A stretch of 64,000 bases of DNA from Verrucomicrobiia bacterium (lineage in GTDB: Bacteria; Verrucomicrobiota; Verrucomicrobiia; Limisphaerales; JAEYXS01): contig DASWYF010000024.1 in NCBI GenBank assembly GCA_036405135.1, forward strand, positions 1 through 64,000, given 5' to 3'. Below the pieces are notes generated by a model that did not search any database, was not told the origin of the DNA, and was given only the letters and a program-made list of their open reading frames with translations. The position numbers were made by a program, and so were the translations under genes. Shown here piece after piece: positions 37,232 to 45,806 of the stretch; position 1 is the first letter of the stretch, and each line of letters opens with the position of its first letter.

Positions 37232-38209
37232 ATGGACTGGTACTACGCGGTAGACAAGCAACAGAAGGGACCCGTAAACGAGGAACAACTGGCAGAATTG
37301 CTCCGGCAAGGTGTGATCCAAGGGACGACTCTCGTCTGGCATCAGGGCATGTCGAACTGGCAGCCCTATGAGAAAGTTGCTGGCACTGCGGGGGCAACGG
37401 CAACCCCGGGCATGGTTTCCTCTGTTCCCTCCGGTGCAAGCGATCCCTCCCCGGAAGAATGGGCTGAACAGGTCAAAAAGTTGGATGTGGAGATCACCGT
37501 CGGCGAGTGCTTTGGTAAAGGCTGGGAAGCTTTCCAACGTAATTTGGGTGTCACGATCGGTGTGGTTGTGCTGGTCTTTCTCACTTACACGGCTATTAAC
37601 GCCATCCCTTTGCTGGGGCTTGCCTCAATCTTCATCTACGGACCCCTTTACGGAGGTTTCATGTATTACTTTGTCCTGATGATCCGGGGTGAAGAATGTC
37701 GGGTCGGCAATGCATTCCTTGGGTTCGGTCCCAAGTTCGTGCCGCTGATGCTGGCTGGCCTGCTCATCACCATCATCACCTTCATTTGCGTGATTCCTGG
37801 CGTCGGGGTAATGTTCGCCGGTATCATCTCCGCCGGCCTGTTCTCTTCCTCGCAGCAAAGCCCGCCCTCGATCGATGCGCTCTCTGCAGGGGCTATCATT
37901 CTCATGGGTGCAGGGTTTCTGATTATGATGGTGCTGATGTTCGCTGTGACGGTATTTCTGCAGTTCTCCTATCTCCTGATCTTGGACAAGGACGTGGATT
38001 TGATGACCGCCATCAAGCTCAGCGTCCGTCAATCCGCCCGTAAATGGGTCGTTTTATTTTTACTCTCTCTGGCCGGTGGCATAGTCAATTTCTTGGGCGC
38101 ACTTCTCTGTGGTGTTGGTTTGTTGTTCACCGTGCCATGGTATTTCGCCGCAATAGCTGTTGCTTACGAGAAGCTTTTCCCCGGAAAGACCGCCAAGCTG
38201 CCTTACTAA
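37232..38209 (+). CDS. GYF_2-domain multi-helix membrane protein
   Basis: A 325-aa protein. Residues 1-50 form a GYF_2 (DUF4339) domain (WYYAVDKQQKGPVNEEQL, with LVWHQGMSNWQPYEKV). After a Pro/Ser-rich linker, a membrane part with about six helices runs from residue 105 on (GVTIGVVVLVFLTYTAINAI and others), resembling DUF975-type proteins. GYF_2 domains may act as adaptor modules. The ATG at 37232 has AAAGGA upstream and starts exactly at the GYF domain; longer in-frame starts would add a low-quality extension. It stands directly before kdsA, 56 bases apart, but no functional link is known. Confidence 0.78.
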   Translation: MDWYYAVDKQQKGPVNEEQLAELLRQGVIQGTTLVWHQGMSNWQPYEKVAGTAGATATPGMVSSVPSGASDPSPEEWAEQVKKLDVEITVGECFGKGWEAFQRNLGVTIGVVVLVFLTYTAINAIPLLGLASIFIYGPLYGGFMYYFVLMIRGEECRVGNAFLGFGPKFVPLMLAGLLITIITFICVIPGVGVMFAGIISAGLFSSSQQSPPSIDALSAGAIILMGAGFLIMMVLMFAVTVFLQFSYLLILDKDVDLMTAIKLSVRQSARKWVVLFLLSLAGGIVNFLGALLCGVGLLFTVPWYFAAIAVAYEKLFPGKTAKLPY

Positions 38210-38235
38210 GCTGACGGCATTCACTATCATTGCCA

Positions 38236-38264
38236 CCGGGTGTTCCCGCTGTTAGAACACCCGG
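38236..38264 (+). other. Perfect 10-bp hairpin abutting the kdsA start
   Basis: CCGGGTGTTC (38236-38245) pairs with GAACACCCGG (38255-38264). The GTG start codon of kdsA begins two bases later, and the stem covers the place of a ribosome-binding site. No U-tract follows. It may end the GYF transcript or regulate kdsA translation. Confidence 0.5.
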
Positions 38265-38265
38265 C

Positions 38266-39087
38266 GTGTCAACGAGTTCGTCAGCAAATTTGTGGAAGAC
38301 GTTAAGCTCCGGAAAGAAGTTCATCCTGATTTCCGGCCCTTGTGTCATTGAGAGTGAAGCGCTCTGCCTGAAAATTGGTTCCAGCTTGAAAAAGACCTGT
38401 GACCGGCTTGGCATCGCCTACGTTTTCAAAGCCAGTTACGACAAAGCCAACCGCACCTCCGGCCAGTCCTTTCGCGGACCCGGCATCGAGGAAGGTCTGG
38501 CCACCTTGCGCCGTATCGGTGATAAGCTCGGCGTTCCGGTGTTGACGGATATTCACACCGAAGAACAAGCCAAGCTCGCCGGTAAATTTGTCGACATCCT
38601 TCAAATCCCCGCCTTCCTCTGCCGTCAAACGGATTTGATCCAGGCTGCTGTGGAGACCGGTTGCGTGGTGAATGTGAAGAAAGGCCAGTTTCTTTCACCT
38701 AAGGAAATGGGGCAAGTGGTGAAGAAAGCTGCCGAGTTCGGTGGTAAGAAAATCCTCCTCACCGAGCGCGGCACCACCTTCGGATACAACAACCTCGTGG
38801 CGGACATGCGCTCCATACCCATCATGAAGCAGCTCGGTTTTCCCGTCATCTTTGACGCCACGCATTCTGTGCAATTGCCCGGCGGAGGAGGGGACAAGTC
38901 CGCTGGCCAACGTGAATTCGCCCCCGTCCTTGCCCGTTGCGCCGTAGCTGCCGGAGCCGATGGCGTCTTCATGGAAACCCATCCTGAACCGGACAAAGCC
39001 CTCAGCGACGGACCGAACACCGTGGCGTTGGCAGACATGCCCGCGATCTTGAAAACGCTGCTGAAAGTACGTGAGGCAGTGAAGTAA
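38266..39087 (+). CDS. kdsA: 3-deoxy-8-phosphooctulonate synthase
   Basis: A 273-aa KDO-8-phosphate synthase, which condenses arabinose 5-phosphate and phosphoenolpyruvate in the first committed step to KDO, the inner sugar of LPS. Signatures: [69 protein letters not shown] and [20 protein letters not shown]. The C-terminal [20 protein letters not shown] is also typical. The GTG at 38266 is preferred over a TTG at 38230, since that extension would run through the hairpin. The gene shows that this is an LPS-bearing Gram-negative. Confidence 0.95.
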   Translation: MSTSSSANLWKTLSSGKKFILISGPCVIESEALCLKIGSSLKKTCDRLGIAYVFKASYDKANRTSGQSFRGPGIEEGLATLRRIGDKLGVPVLTDIHTEEQAKLAGKFVDILQIPAFLCRQTDLIQAAVETGCVVNVKKGQFLSPKEMGQVVKKAAEFGGKKILLTERGTTFGYNNLVADMRSIPIMKQLGFPVIFDATHSVQLPGGGGDKSAGQREFAPVLARCAVAAGADGVFMETHPEPDKALSDGPNTVALADMPAILKTLLKVREAVK

Positions 39088-39207
39088 ATGACGAATGCCC
39101 AAGCCCGAATGACGAAGAAATGCCCAATGACTAAGCCTCAAGTGGATAGCCATCGTTCATTGGACATTGCTCATTCGTCATTCCTTGGTCATTCGGATTT
39201 CGTCATT
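39087..39207. repeat. Inverted cluster of AATGACnAA repeats between kdsA and kdsC
   Basis: AATGACGAA occurs at 39087-39095 and 39108-39116, and AATGACTAA at 39126-39134. The complement (TTCGTCATT or TTGGTCATT) occurs at 39174-39182, 39185-39193 and 39199-39207. Three copies point one way and three the other, so the 120-bp element can fold back on itself. It is intergenic. Similar texts are, as far as I recall, scattered in genomes of this group. Confidence 0.65.
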
Positions 39208-39220
39208 GGACATTAATCTC

Positions 39221-39757
39221 ATGCCTTTATCCAAATCCGCTCAACTCAAACGCCTTAAAGCCATCCGACTCTTCCTCTGCGACGTGGATGGTGTATTGAC
39301 GGACGGTACCATCATCATGGGGCAGGGCGTAGAGTTAAAACGCTTCAGCATTCAAGACGGCCTCGGCCTGCGCCTTTTGCAAAAGGAAGGTATCAAAGTC
39401 GGCTGGATCTCCAACCGTCCATCGACTGCTACGATTGAACGCGCCAAGGATTTAAAGGTCGATTACTTACACCAGCAAAAAGCAGGCACCAAGACCCAGG
39501 CCGCTGAAGACATGATGAAGCAGGCGGGTGTGACGTGGGAGCAGGTCTGCTACATGGGGGATGATATCGTGGACCTGGCTGTGTTGAAGCGAGCAGGCTT
39601 TGCCGCCGCCGTGGCAAATGCCATTGCCGAGGCAAAGGATGTCGCGCACTATGTCACGAAAGCTCCCGGTGGTGATGGTGCCTTGCGCGAAGTTTGCGAA
39701 ATGATCCTGAAAGCGCAAGGTTACTGGAAACCGCTGGTGGAAGAATATTCGCGATGA
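39221..39757 (+). CDS. kdsC: 3-deoxy-D-manno-octulosonate 8-phosphate phosphatase
   Basis: A 178-aa HAD-superfamily phosphatase that removes phosphate from KDO-8-phosphate. The HAD motif is complete: Asp21 and Asp23 in FLCDVDGVLTDG. ISNRPSTATIERA supplies the second motif, and VCYMGDDIVDLAVL the fourth. The protein has the short family length and no cap. The ATG at 39221 was chosen because upstream in-frame codons fall in the repeat element. Its stop overlaps the lptC start (ATGA, 39754-39757), so the KDO and LPS-export genes are coupled. Confidence 0.93.
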   Translation: MPLSKSAQLKRLKAIRLFLCDVDGVLTDGTIIMGQGVELKRFSIQDGLGLRLLQKEGIKVGWISNRPSTATIERAKDLKVDYLHQQKAGTKTQAAEDMMKQAGVTWEQVCYMGDDIVDLAVLKRAGFAAAVANAIAEAKDVAHYVTKAPGGDGALREVCEMILKAQGYWKPLVEEYSR

Positions 39758-40230
39758 CGAACCGCCTGGACAGATGGCTAAGGCAAAACTGGCTCCTGCT
39801 AGTGCTGGCGGTGCTTGCACTGGGTCTGTTCCAAGTCGCCGCGCAACCGCAGATGGGTGGCAAAGGAAAGGGTATCAGCATCCCCGGTTACGATTCTCAA
39901 AATCGTCTGAGCTCGCTGCTCTACGCCAAGGAAGCCACTCCAAAAGGTAATCAACTGGTGGATATCAACGGGGTGAAAGCCGAATTATATTCCTACGAGA
40001 ACGGTGTCAAAACCACCAACATCGTCGTGAATTCACCCAGCTGCCTGTATGATCAAAAAGCCAAAGTGGCTACCTCCGACCAGCCAGTCCAAGCAAGCAG
40101 TGGCGATGGTAAAATCAAATTGAACGGCGTGGGTTTTCGCTATGATCAGACGGATTCGAGGATCATCGTTTCTAACAAAGTCGTGATCGAGATCAACCGG
40201 GACATGGTCGTGAAGAAACAAGGGAAATGA
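39754..40230 (+). CDS. lptC: LptC-like LPS export protein
   Basis: A 158-aa bitopic protein: one membrane helix (NWLLLVLAVLALGLFQVAA) and a periplasmic beta-rich domain resembling LptC/OstA repeats (KAELYSYENGVKTTNIVVNS, CLYDQKAKVATSDQPVQASS). Similarity to LptC is weak in wording, so the call rests mainly on position: kdsC is upstream, lptA and lptB follow. LptC links the LptBFG transporter to the LptA bridge. Translation is coupled on both sides by ATGA overlaps. Confidence 0.75.
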   Translation: MTNRLDRWLRQNWLLLVLAVLALGLFQVAAQPQMGGKGKGISIPGYDSQNRLSSLLYAKEATPKGNQLVDINGVKAELYSYENGVKTTNIVVNSPSCLYDQKAKVATSDQPVQASSGDGKIKLNGVGFRYDQTDSRIIVSNKVVIEINRDMVVKKQGK

Positions 40231-40766
40231 GCATGAAACATTTGTTTAAATTATTTCTGGCGGTGGTCGGCATCGCCATGCTGGCAAATTCTGCGCTTGC
40301 GCAGACGCAGAAAAAGACCAGCTCCATCAAGATCGAGGGCAACTATCTCGAATACACGACCACCAACCGTGTTTCCATAATCACGGGAAAGCCGGTGATG
40401 GTGAAAGATATCGAGTCCGGGTTGCAGCTCAACTGCGAAAAGCTGCGTGTGCTCTGGTCCACCAATAACAGCGGTATCGACAAGGCCTACGCTGAAGGAA
40501 AAGTCATCATCACGATCACCGACAAGGACGGTTTGCACACCGCCACCGCCGGTCATGCTGAATACGATGGCAAAACCGACATCATCACGCTGACCGATAA
40601 CCCCGTTTTGGAAGATTCACTGGGCTGGTTGCGCGGTGCGGAAAAAGTTTTGTATGAGCGGGCTGCGAGCAAATTTTCCGCTGTGAACGGGAAGATCCAG
40701 ATGGAAGTGAAGATTCCGACCCCAGATGTGAAGAAACCGGCTGCACCCGGACAGGAAAAGAAGTAG
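40227..40766 (+). CDS. lptA: LptA/OstA-like periplasmic LPS transport protein
   Basis: A 179-aa exported protein with a signal peptide (LFLAVVGIAMLANSALAQ) and an OstA-type beta-jellyroll (SIKIEGNYLEYTTTNRVSII, AYAEGKVIITITDKDGLHTA, GHAEYDGKTDIITLTDNPVL). It is expected to form the periplasmic bridge carrying LPS from LptC to the outer membrane. The C-terminus is Lys/Pro-rich. The ATG overlaps the lptC stop, and lptB follows 11 bases later. Confidence 0.85.
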   Translation: MSMKHLFKLFLAVVGIAMLANSALAQTQKKTSSIKIEGNYLEYTTTNRVSIITGKPVMVKDIESGLQLNCEKLRVLWSTNNSGIDKAYAEGKVIITITDKDGLHTATAGHAEYDGKTDIITLTDNPVLEDSLGWLRGAEKVLYERAASKFSAVNGKIQMEVKIPTPDVKKPAAPGQEKK

Positions 40767-40777
40767 CAAGGAAGCCG

Positions 40778-41500
40778 ATGAGCCTGTTGCGTACTGAAAA
40801 TCTGGCGAAGGAATACAGCCGTCGCCGCGTGGTCAATGGTGTCTCCATCAAGGTGGAACCCGGCGAGATAGTAGGCCTGTTGGGTAAAAACGGTGCGGGC
40901 AAGACCACGTCCTTCAACATGGTCGTCGGCCTGGTTCGTCCTGACGAGGGAAAGGTGCTTTTTGAGGACAAAGAGATCACCGATCTGCCGATCCATGAGC
41001 GCGCGAGAATGGGTGTGGGTTATCTGACCCAGGAACCGTCTGTCTTCCGCAAACTTTCCGTGGAGGAAAATATTCTGGCCATCCTGGAGACGTGCAAACT
41101 CTCCAAAGAAGAGCAAAAGATCCGCCTGAAATACCTGCTGGAGGAACTGGATCTGACCGCTTTGGCCAAGAGCAAAGCCTATCAACTCAGTGGTGGCGAG
41201 AAACGCCGCTTGGAGATTACCCGCGCCTTGGTCACCAGCCCGCGATTGCTTTTGCTGGATGAACCGCTGGCTGGCATTGATCCGATCGCACAATATGAAG
41301 TGGGCAAAATCGTCAAACGTTTGAAAGAGCGTGGACTGGGTTTGTTGATCACCGATCACAATGTGCGCGAGATGCTCAAGCTCATCGATCGTGGTTATAT
41401 CATCCACAAGGGTGAAGTGCTGGTGCAGGGCACAGCGGAGTTCCTCGCCAACGATCCCAAAGCCCGTGAGATTTATCTCGGCCCGGATTTCAACATGTAG
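40778..41500 (+). CDS. lptB: LPS export ABC ATPase LptB
   Basis: A 240-aa ATPase with all motifs intact: Walker A GKNGAGKTT (Lys42), Q-loop LTQEPS, signature LSGGE (137-141), Walker B LLLLDEPLAGID (Asp161-Glu162) and the H-loop ITDHNVREML. It matches LptB closely (VGYLTQEPSVFRKLSVEENI). It energises LPS extraction from the inner membrane. AAGGAAG precedes the start. The transmembrane partners LptF and LptG are not in the window. Confidence 0.95.
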   Translation: MSLLRTENLAKEYSRRRVVNGVSIKVEPGEIVGLLGKNGAGKTTSFNMVVGLVRPDEGKVLFEDKEITDLPIHERARMGVGYLTQEPSVFRKLSVEENILAILETCKLSKEEQKIRLKYLLEELDLTALAKSKAYQLSGGEKRRLEITRALVTSPRLLLLDEPLAGIDPIAQYEVGKIVKRLKERGLGLLITDHNVREMLKLIDRGYIIHKGEVLVQGTAEFLANDPKAREIYLGPDFNM

Positions 41501-41533
41501 TAGCTTTCTCAGGAGCAGTAAGCGGCACGCCTC

Positions 41534-42496
41534 ATGGATAAAAAACCGTTCAAACAGGATGTCGTCACCGTAGAGCAGTTCTACACCAGCCATCGTGGTG
41601 AACTTGATCTGCGCCTCGTCGCGGGTGCCAGTGGTCTCAAGAAGGTCATCAAAGAGCCCACCGTAAATCGTCCCGGTCTCGCACTCGCCGGTTTTACCCG
41701 TTATTTCGCCAGCAAGCGCATCCAGGTTATCGGCAGCGCGGAATCCACTTTCCTCAAATCCCTGACGCCTGAAGAACGTGAGAAACGGTATGAGAACATG
41801 TTCTCATATCGCGTTCCGTGCATCGTCTATTCACGCAATATTCAGCCGGACCGTGAACTCTTAAAAGCGGCTGAGAAGGCGAATATCCCCATCTTCCGCA
41901 CTCCGCTCATCACCATGCGCTTCATCAATCTGGCGACCATCTCGCTGGAATGGATGTTCGCCCCGCGCGGCACGGAGATGGGCAGTATGGTGGACATCCT
42001 CGGCATGGGTGTCATCGTCAAGGGCGAGAGCGGCATCGGTAAGAGCGAGTGCGTGCTGGCTCTCATCGAGCGCGGTTACAGTTTGGTGGCGGATGACATC
42101 ACGAAAGTCACTTTATTCGATGGTCGCCGGGTCATGGGCACCAGTGCCGAAATCACCCGTGATCACATGGAAGTTCGTGGTATCGGTATCATTAACGTAG
42201 CCCAAATGTTCGGTGTAAAAGCCATCCGACGCGAAAAACAGGTAGATCTGGTCGTCAGCCTGAAAGCATGGAATGACGTCCCAAACGTCGATCGCCTAGG
42301 CATGGAGGATGATTTGGTCAAGATATTGGGCGTGGATGTGCCGCACATCACTATTCCTGTCCGTCCCGGCCGCGATATCGCTCGATTGGTGGAAGTCGCT
42401 GCCCTGCAACAACAATTAAAAGCTGCCGGTCATAATGCTGCACAGGAGCTCAATGAGCGCTTGATCGCCCGGATGACAAAAGGTGCGAATTTATGA
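41534..42496 (+). CDS. hprK: HPr kinase/phosphorylase
   Basis: A 320-aa HprK. It has the N-terminal DRTGG-like domain (LVAGASGLKKVIKEPTVNRP) and a C-terminal kinase domain with the P-loop GESGIGKS (164-171, Lys170), followed by VADDITKVTLFDGR and EVRGIGIINVAQMFG. It phosphorylates and dephosphorylates the serine of HPr. It lies 33 bases after lptB and just before the HPr gene. In proteobacteria this place in the lpt cluster is held by rpoN, hpf and ptsN before hprK, none of which appear here. Confidence 0.95.
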   Translation: MDKKPFKQDVVTVEQFYTSHRGELDLRLVAGASGLKKVIKEPTVNRPGLALAGFTRYFASKRIQVIGSAESTFLKSLTPEEREKRYENMFSYRVPCIVYSRNIQPDRELLKAAEKANIPIFRTPLITMRFINLATISLEWMFAPRGTEMGSMVDILGMGVIVKGESGIGKSECVLALIERGYSLVADDITKVTLFDGRRVMGTSAEITRDHMEVRGIGIINVAQMFGVKAIRREKQVDLVVSLKAWNDVPNVDRLGMEDDLVKILGVDVPHITIPVRPGRDIARLVEVAALQQQLKAAGHNAAQELNERLIARMTKGANL

Positions 42497-42578
42497 AATC
42501 ACTTGGCAGTTGGCCAAAGTGGCTTACATATTACCCGCGCGGATGAGCAGTAATCGTAAAACAGACAAAGACGACGAT

Positions 42579-42845
42579 ATGGTGACGAAAGAACTCACGG
42601 TCATCAACAAGTTGGGCATTCACGCACGGCCAGCGGCCATGTTCGTGAAGGTCGCCAACAAGTTTGACTGCGATATCTTCGTCGAAAAAGACGGCGAGCA
42701 GGTGAACGGCAAGAGCATCATGGGCCTCATGATGCTGGCGGCAGGTCCCAGCAGCCGCATCACCGTGCAAGCCCACGGCACCGATGCCGAACAAGCCGTG
42801 CTGGAGATCGAAGCCCTCCTCAAACGCAAGTTTGACGAAGAGTAA
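42579..42845 (+). CDS. ptsH: Phosphocarrier protein HPr
   Basis: An 88-aa HPr. His15 (GIHARPAAMFV) is the EI-dependent phosphorylation site and Ser46 (NGKSIMGLM) the site used by HprK, so both regulatory residues are present. The ATG at 42579 gives the exact family length; in-frame ATGs at 42483 and 42543 would add tails. EI (ptsI) is not in the window, so HPr may serve mainly in regulation here. Confidence 0.95.
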   Translation: MVTKELTVINKLGIHARPAAMFVKVANKFDCDIFVEKDGEQVNGKSIMGLMMLAAGPSSRITVQAHGTDAEQAVLEIEALLKRKFDEE

Positions 42846-42949
42846 GCCGTAGCCGCCGAGATGAGGCGGCGGAACTTGCTTTGTATTGCAGGTTTGCTTT
42901 CCCCTCAAAAGGCTTGGAACTTGTTTCACCCCTCCCTAATCTTCGCGGC

Positions 42950-43234
42950 ATGTCTGCGGATTTTGATATCCATTACGTGGCCAACTTGGCCCGCATCGCT
43001 TTGACTCCGGAAGAGGAAGCCAAGCTGGGCTCCCAGCTCGGCGGCGTTCTCCAATATATTGAGAAGCTGGGCGAGCTGGATGTCAGCAATGTCGAGCCGA
43101 CCGCACATTCTTTCCCGCTCGTGAACGTGGTGCGTCCTGATGAGGTGCGTCCGTCCCTGCCGCACGATGATGCCATGAAGAACGCGCCGTCCAAAGGTGG
43201 TGGTCTGTTCCTGGTGCCGAAGATTGTCGAGTAA
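42950..43234 (+). CDS. gatC: Aspartyl/glutamyl-tRNA amidotransferase subunit C
   Basis: A 94-aa GatC, the small clamp subunit of the GatCAB amidotransferase that turns Glu-tRNA(Gln) or Asp-tRNA(Asn) into the amide form. Signatures: HYVANLARIALTPEEEAKL, LGGVLQYIEKLGELDVSNVE and the C-terminal FLVPKIVE. The ATG at 42950 was chosen because the family starts just before this helix. gatA follows 18 bases downstream. Confidence 0.93.
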   Translation: MSADFDIHYVANLARIALTPEEEAKLGSQLGGVLQYIEKLGELDVSNVEPTAHSFPLVNVVRPDEVRPSLPHDDAMKNAPSKGGGLFLVPKIVE

Positions 43235-43252
43235 TTTCAGCGTTTTCCCGTC

Positions 43253-44719
43253 ATGTTGAACCGCCTCACCATTTCCGAAGTTGCCGCGAAACTGTCCCAG
43301 CGCGAAGCCAGTGCGCGCGAAGTGACGCAAGCCTGCCTCGACCAGATCCAGCTCGTGGACGGTCAGGTGAAAGCCTTCCTGAGCTACGACTCCGCCGACG
43401 CTCTTGCCCAGGCAGCCGCGATCGATGCCGCCATCGCGAAGGGTGCAAACGCTACGGACAAACCCTTGCTCGGCGTGCCCATCGCCATGAAGGACGTGCT
43501 CAGCGTGAAGGGACAGCCGCTCGGCTGCGCTTCCAAGATTCTGGACGGCTTCACCGCTGTCTATGACGCGACGGTTGTTGAAAAATTGAAGGCAGCGGGT
43601 GCGATCGTGTTCGGTCGTTTGAACATGGATGAGTTTGCGATGGGCAGCTCCACGGAGAACTCGGCTTATTTCACCACGCGCAATCCTTGGGATACCTCAC
43701 GCATTCCTGGCGGTTCTTCTGGCGGCTCCGCTGCCTCAGTGGCAGCGAATGAATGCATCGCCAGCCTCGGTTCAGATACCGGTGGCTCCATTCGTCAACC
43801 AGCGGCTTTGTGCGGTTGCGTAGGTTTGAAGCCCACTTATGGCCGCGTTTCCCGTTACGGCCTGGTGGCGTTTGCTTCCTCGCTCGATCAGATCGGGCCG
43901 TTCACGAAAGACGTGCGCGATGCTGCTACCTTGCTGGAAGTGATCAGCGGTCATGATCAGCGTGACTCCACGAGCATCCCTCAGCCGGTGCCGCATTATC
44001 GCAGTGCGCTGACGGGGGATATCAAGGGCTTGAAGATCGGTCTCGCCAAGGAATACATGATCGGCGGCTTGGACCCTGAAGTGAAAGCCTCTGTTGATTC
44101 CGCTGTAAAGCAGCTCGAATCCATGGGTGCTGAGATCGTGGAAGTAAGCCTGCCGCACACGGAATACGCCGTGGCGACCTACTACATCGTGGCCACCGCC
44201 GAAGCCAGTGCGAACCTCGCGCGCTTCGATGGCATCCGTTACAGCAAGCGCGTTGAAGGCATCAATCCTTCCGAGCTTTACAAGAAAACGCGCGGTGCCG
44301 GTTTCGGCACGGAAGTAAAGCGCCGTATCATCCTCGGCACATATGTGCTGAGCAGCGGTTACTACGATGCTTTCTATCTGCGCGCCCAAAAAGTCCGCAC
44401 GCTCATCCGTCAGGACTTCGATAAGGCTTTCGAGAAAGTGGACGTCATCGTTACTCCGACTACGCCTACTGCCGCTTTCAAAGCTGGCGAGAAATCTGCC
44501 GACCCGTTGCAGATGTACCTCTCGGACATCTTCACCATCTCGTGCAATCTCGCGGGCAACTGCGGTCTGAGTCTGCCGTGCGGTTTCACCAAGGAACCGA
44601 AACTGCCCATCGGCCTGCAAATGCTTGGCAAACCGTTCGGTGAAGAAACGCTCCTGCGCATCGCCCACGCCTACGAACAGGCGACGGGTTGGCACAAGGA
44701 ACGCGCGCAATTGGGTTGA
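43253..44719 (+). CDS. gatA: Aspartyl/glutamyl-tRNA amidotransferase subunit A
   Basis: A 488-aa amidase-signature enzyme. The Ser-Ser-Lys triad is visible: Lys80 (PIAMKDVL), the Ser155/Ser156 pair ([10 protein letters not shown]) and the nucleophile Ser179 ([12 protein letters not shown]). It liberates ammonia from glutamine for transamidation of misacylated tRNA. Together with gatC it shows that the indirect route to Gln-tRNA or Asn-tRNA is used. gatB does not follow; the next gene is convergent with a gap of 8 bases. Confidence 0.95.
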   Translation: MLNRLTISEVAAKLSQREASAREVTQACLDQIQLVDGQVKAFLSYDSADALAQAAAIDAAIAKGANATDKPLLGVPIAMKDVLSVKGQPLGCASKILDGFTAVYDATVVEKLKAAGAIVFGRLNMDEFAMGSSTENSAYFTTRNPWDTSRIPGGSSGGSAASVAANECIASLGSDTGGSIRQPAALCGCVGLKPTYGRVSRYGLVAFASSLDQIGPFTKDVRDAATLLEVISGHDQRDSTSIPQPVPHYRSALTGDIKGLKIGLAKEYMIGGLDPEVKASVDSAVKQLESMGAEIVEVSLPHTEYAVATYYIVATAEASANLARFDGIRYSKRVEGINPSELYKKTRGAGFGTEVKRRIILGTYVLSSGYYDAFYLRAQKVRTLIRQDFDKAFEKVDVIVTPTTPTAAFKAGEKSADPLQMYLSDIFTISCNLAGNCGLSLPCGFTKEPKLPIGLQMLGKPFGEETLLRIAHAYEQATGWHKERAQLG

Positions 44720-44727
44720 GAAAACGT

Positions 44728-45510
44728 TTAGCTGACGATAACTGGCCTTCCCATCCACACATCTTTGGCGATGTTTGCCAGATGTCCACTGCCGGGCTGC
44801 GCATGGATGAACCACGCGCCGGATTGTTTCAGCAATCCCTCATCGTGTAGTTGAAACTCCACCGCGCGTTGTTCCCACACGGGATGCCAGATGCGGAATC
44901 GTCGTTTTACTCCACAATGGCACGTGTAAGCTGTATATCGTTCCAATAGAAATTCCGCGAGCGATCCGTCTTCACAAGGCTTCGGCGCGATTTCTTGTTG
45001 CAACGCCGCATTGATAAACGCTTGGCGGTTTTCACCACAGAGTCTGAGATCAAGGTGCCCCGATGTGTCATCAATCCGGCGGTCAGCCGCAGCGTGGTGA
45101 TATGGCAATCCATATGCAGGACGCCCAAACGGGATGCTCAACTTGTTCGAGAGAAATTCCTGCATGAAATAGATGCCGGGCTCTCCGCGATGCGTCACAT
45201 ACGCACGCACATTGAGAAAATGACTTCTCGTGAAGGGGCGAAGCACGGTTTCCGTCAGGCTCGGCGCTTTGAACAGGCGCAAACGCTCCAATTGAAAGGA
45301 TACCAAACTGACAAAAGCCCGCCCCTCATAGAGATCGAGAGGGAAGGGGACTTCACTTTGCAATGCCTCGGCATTCACCTCGAAATGCAGGAAGAACAAT
45401 CCCACCCAGTCTGCTATGAATAGCGGCTCACCCGGTAGCGAAAGCATCCGCGCCCGTGCTTGGTTGCTCAGGTTTATCGTCACCCTTTGCTCGACGTCTA
45501 TCGCATTCAT
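44728..45510 (-). CDS. DUF2071 (YqjF-like) family protein
   Basis: A 260-aa protein of the DUF2071 family. Conserved pieces: PLFIADWVGLFFLHFEVNAE, YEGRAFVSLVSFQLERLRLF, NVRAYVTHRGEPGIYFM and FLLERYTAYT. The biochemical role is unknown. Family members often lie beside TIGR01777-type epimerases, and here the remains of such an epimerase stand 75 bases upstream. It is the last gene of the leftward GbsR-led operon. An internal ATG at 45447 is an alternative start. Confidence 0.8.
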   Translation of the reverse strand: MNAIDVEQRVTINLSNQARARMLSLPGEPLFIADWVGLFFLHFEVNAEALQSEVPFPLDLYEGRAFVSLVSFQLERLRLFKAPSLTETVLRPFTRSHFLNVRAYVTHRGEPGIYFMQEFLSNKLSIPFGRPAYGLPYHHAAADRRIDDTSGHLDLRLCGENRQAFINAALQQEIAPKPCEDGSLAEFLLERYTAYTCHCGVKRRFRIWHPVWEQRAVEFQLHDEGLLKQSGAWFIHAQPGSGHLANIAKDVWMGRPVIVS

Positions 45511-45585
45511 AGCTTTCGCCGTCGCTTTCCCTTGCAGCGCAGCAATCTTTGGCTGCGGGTTATGCGAGCATCCTGTTCGCTGTCA

Positions 45586-45779
45586 TCACGGATTGCGTTC
45601 CAAATCTTCCAACGCCGCCCTTACTTCACTAAACCTGAACTGAAACCCTTCACGTGACAACCTGTCTGTCACCACGCGACGGCTCTTGTCACCACCTCAC
45701 GCTCCTTGGCTGAAAAATACTTCGCGAGCAGCCTTCCCAGAAATCCGGTACCACCTGCGATGATGATTTTCGGTTTAAT
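45586..45779 (-). pseudogene. Remnant of a TIGR01777-type NAD-dependent epimerase
   Basis: Read leftward from 45779, the sequence gives KPKIIIAGGTGFLGRLLAKY, the Rossmann start of an SDR/epimerase, and soon meets a stop. In another frame, ending at a stop at 45586, it gives LSREGFQFRFSEVRAALEDL, the usual end of the DUF1731 tail of TIGR01777 proteins. About 240 residues between the two ends are gone, and the frame is broken. The first codon is ATT, so the start also seems lost. A 9-bp direct repeat TGTCACCAC (45667-45675 and 45687-45695) sits at the junction. The gene is flanked by an intact SDR gene and the DUF2071 gene. Confidence 0.85.
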
Positions 45780-45806
45780 GCATTACCCTTTACTGCCTGG
45801 TTGAAG

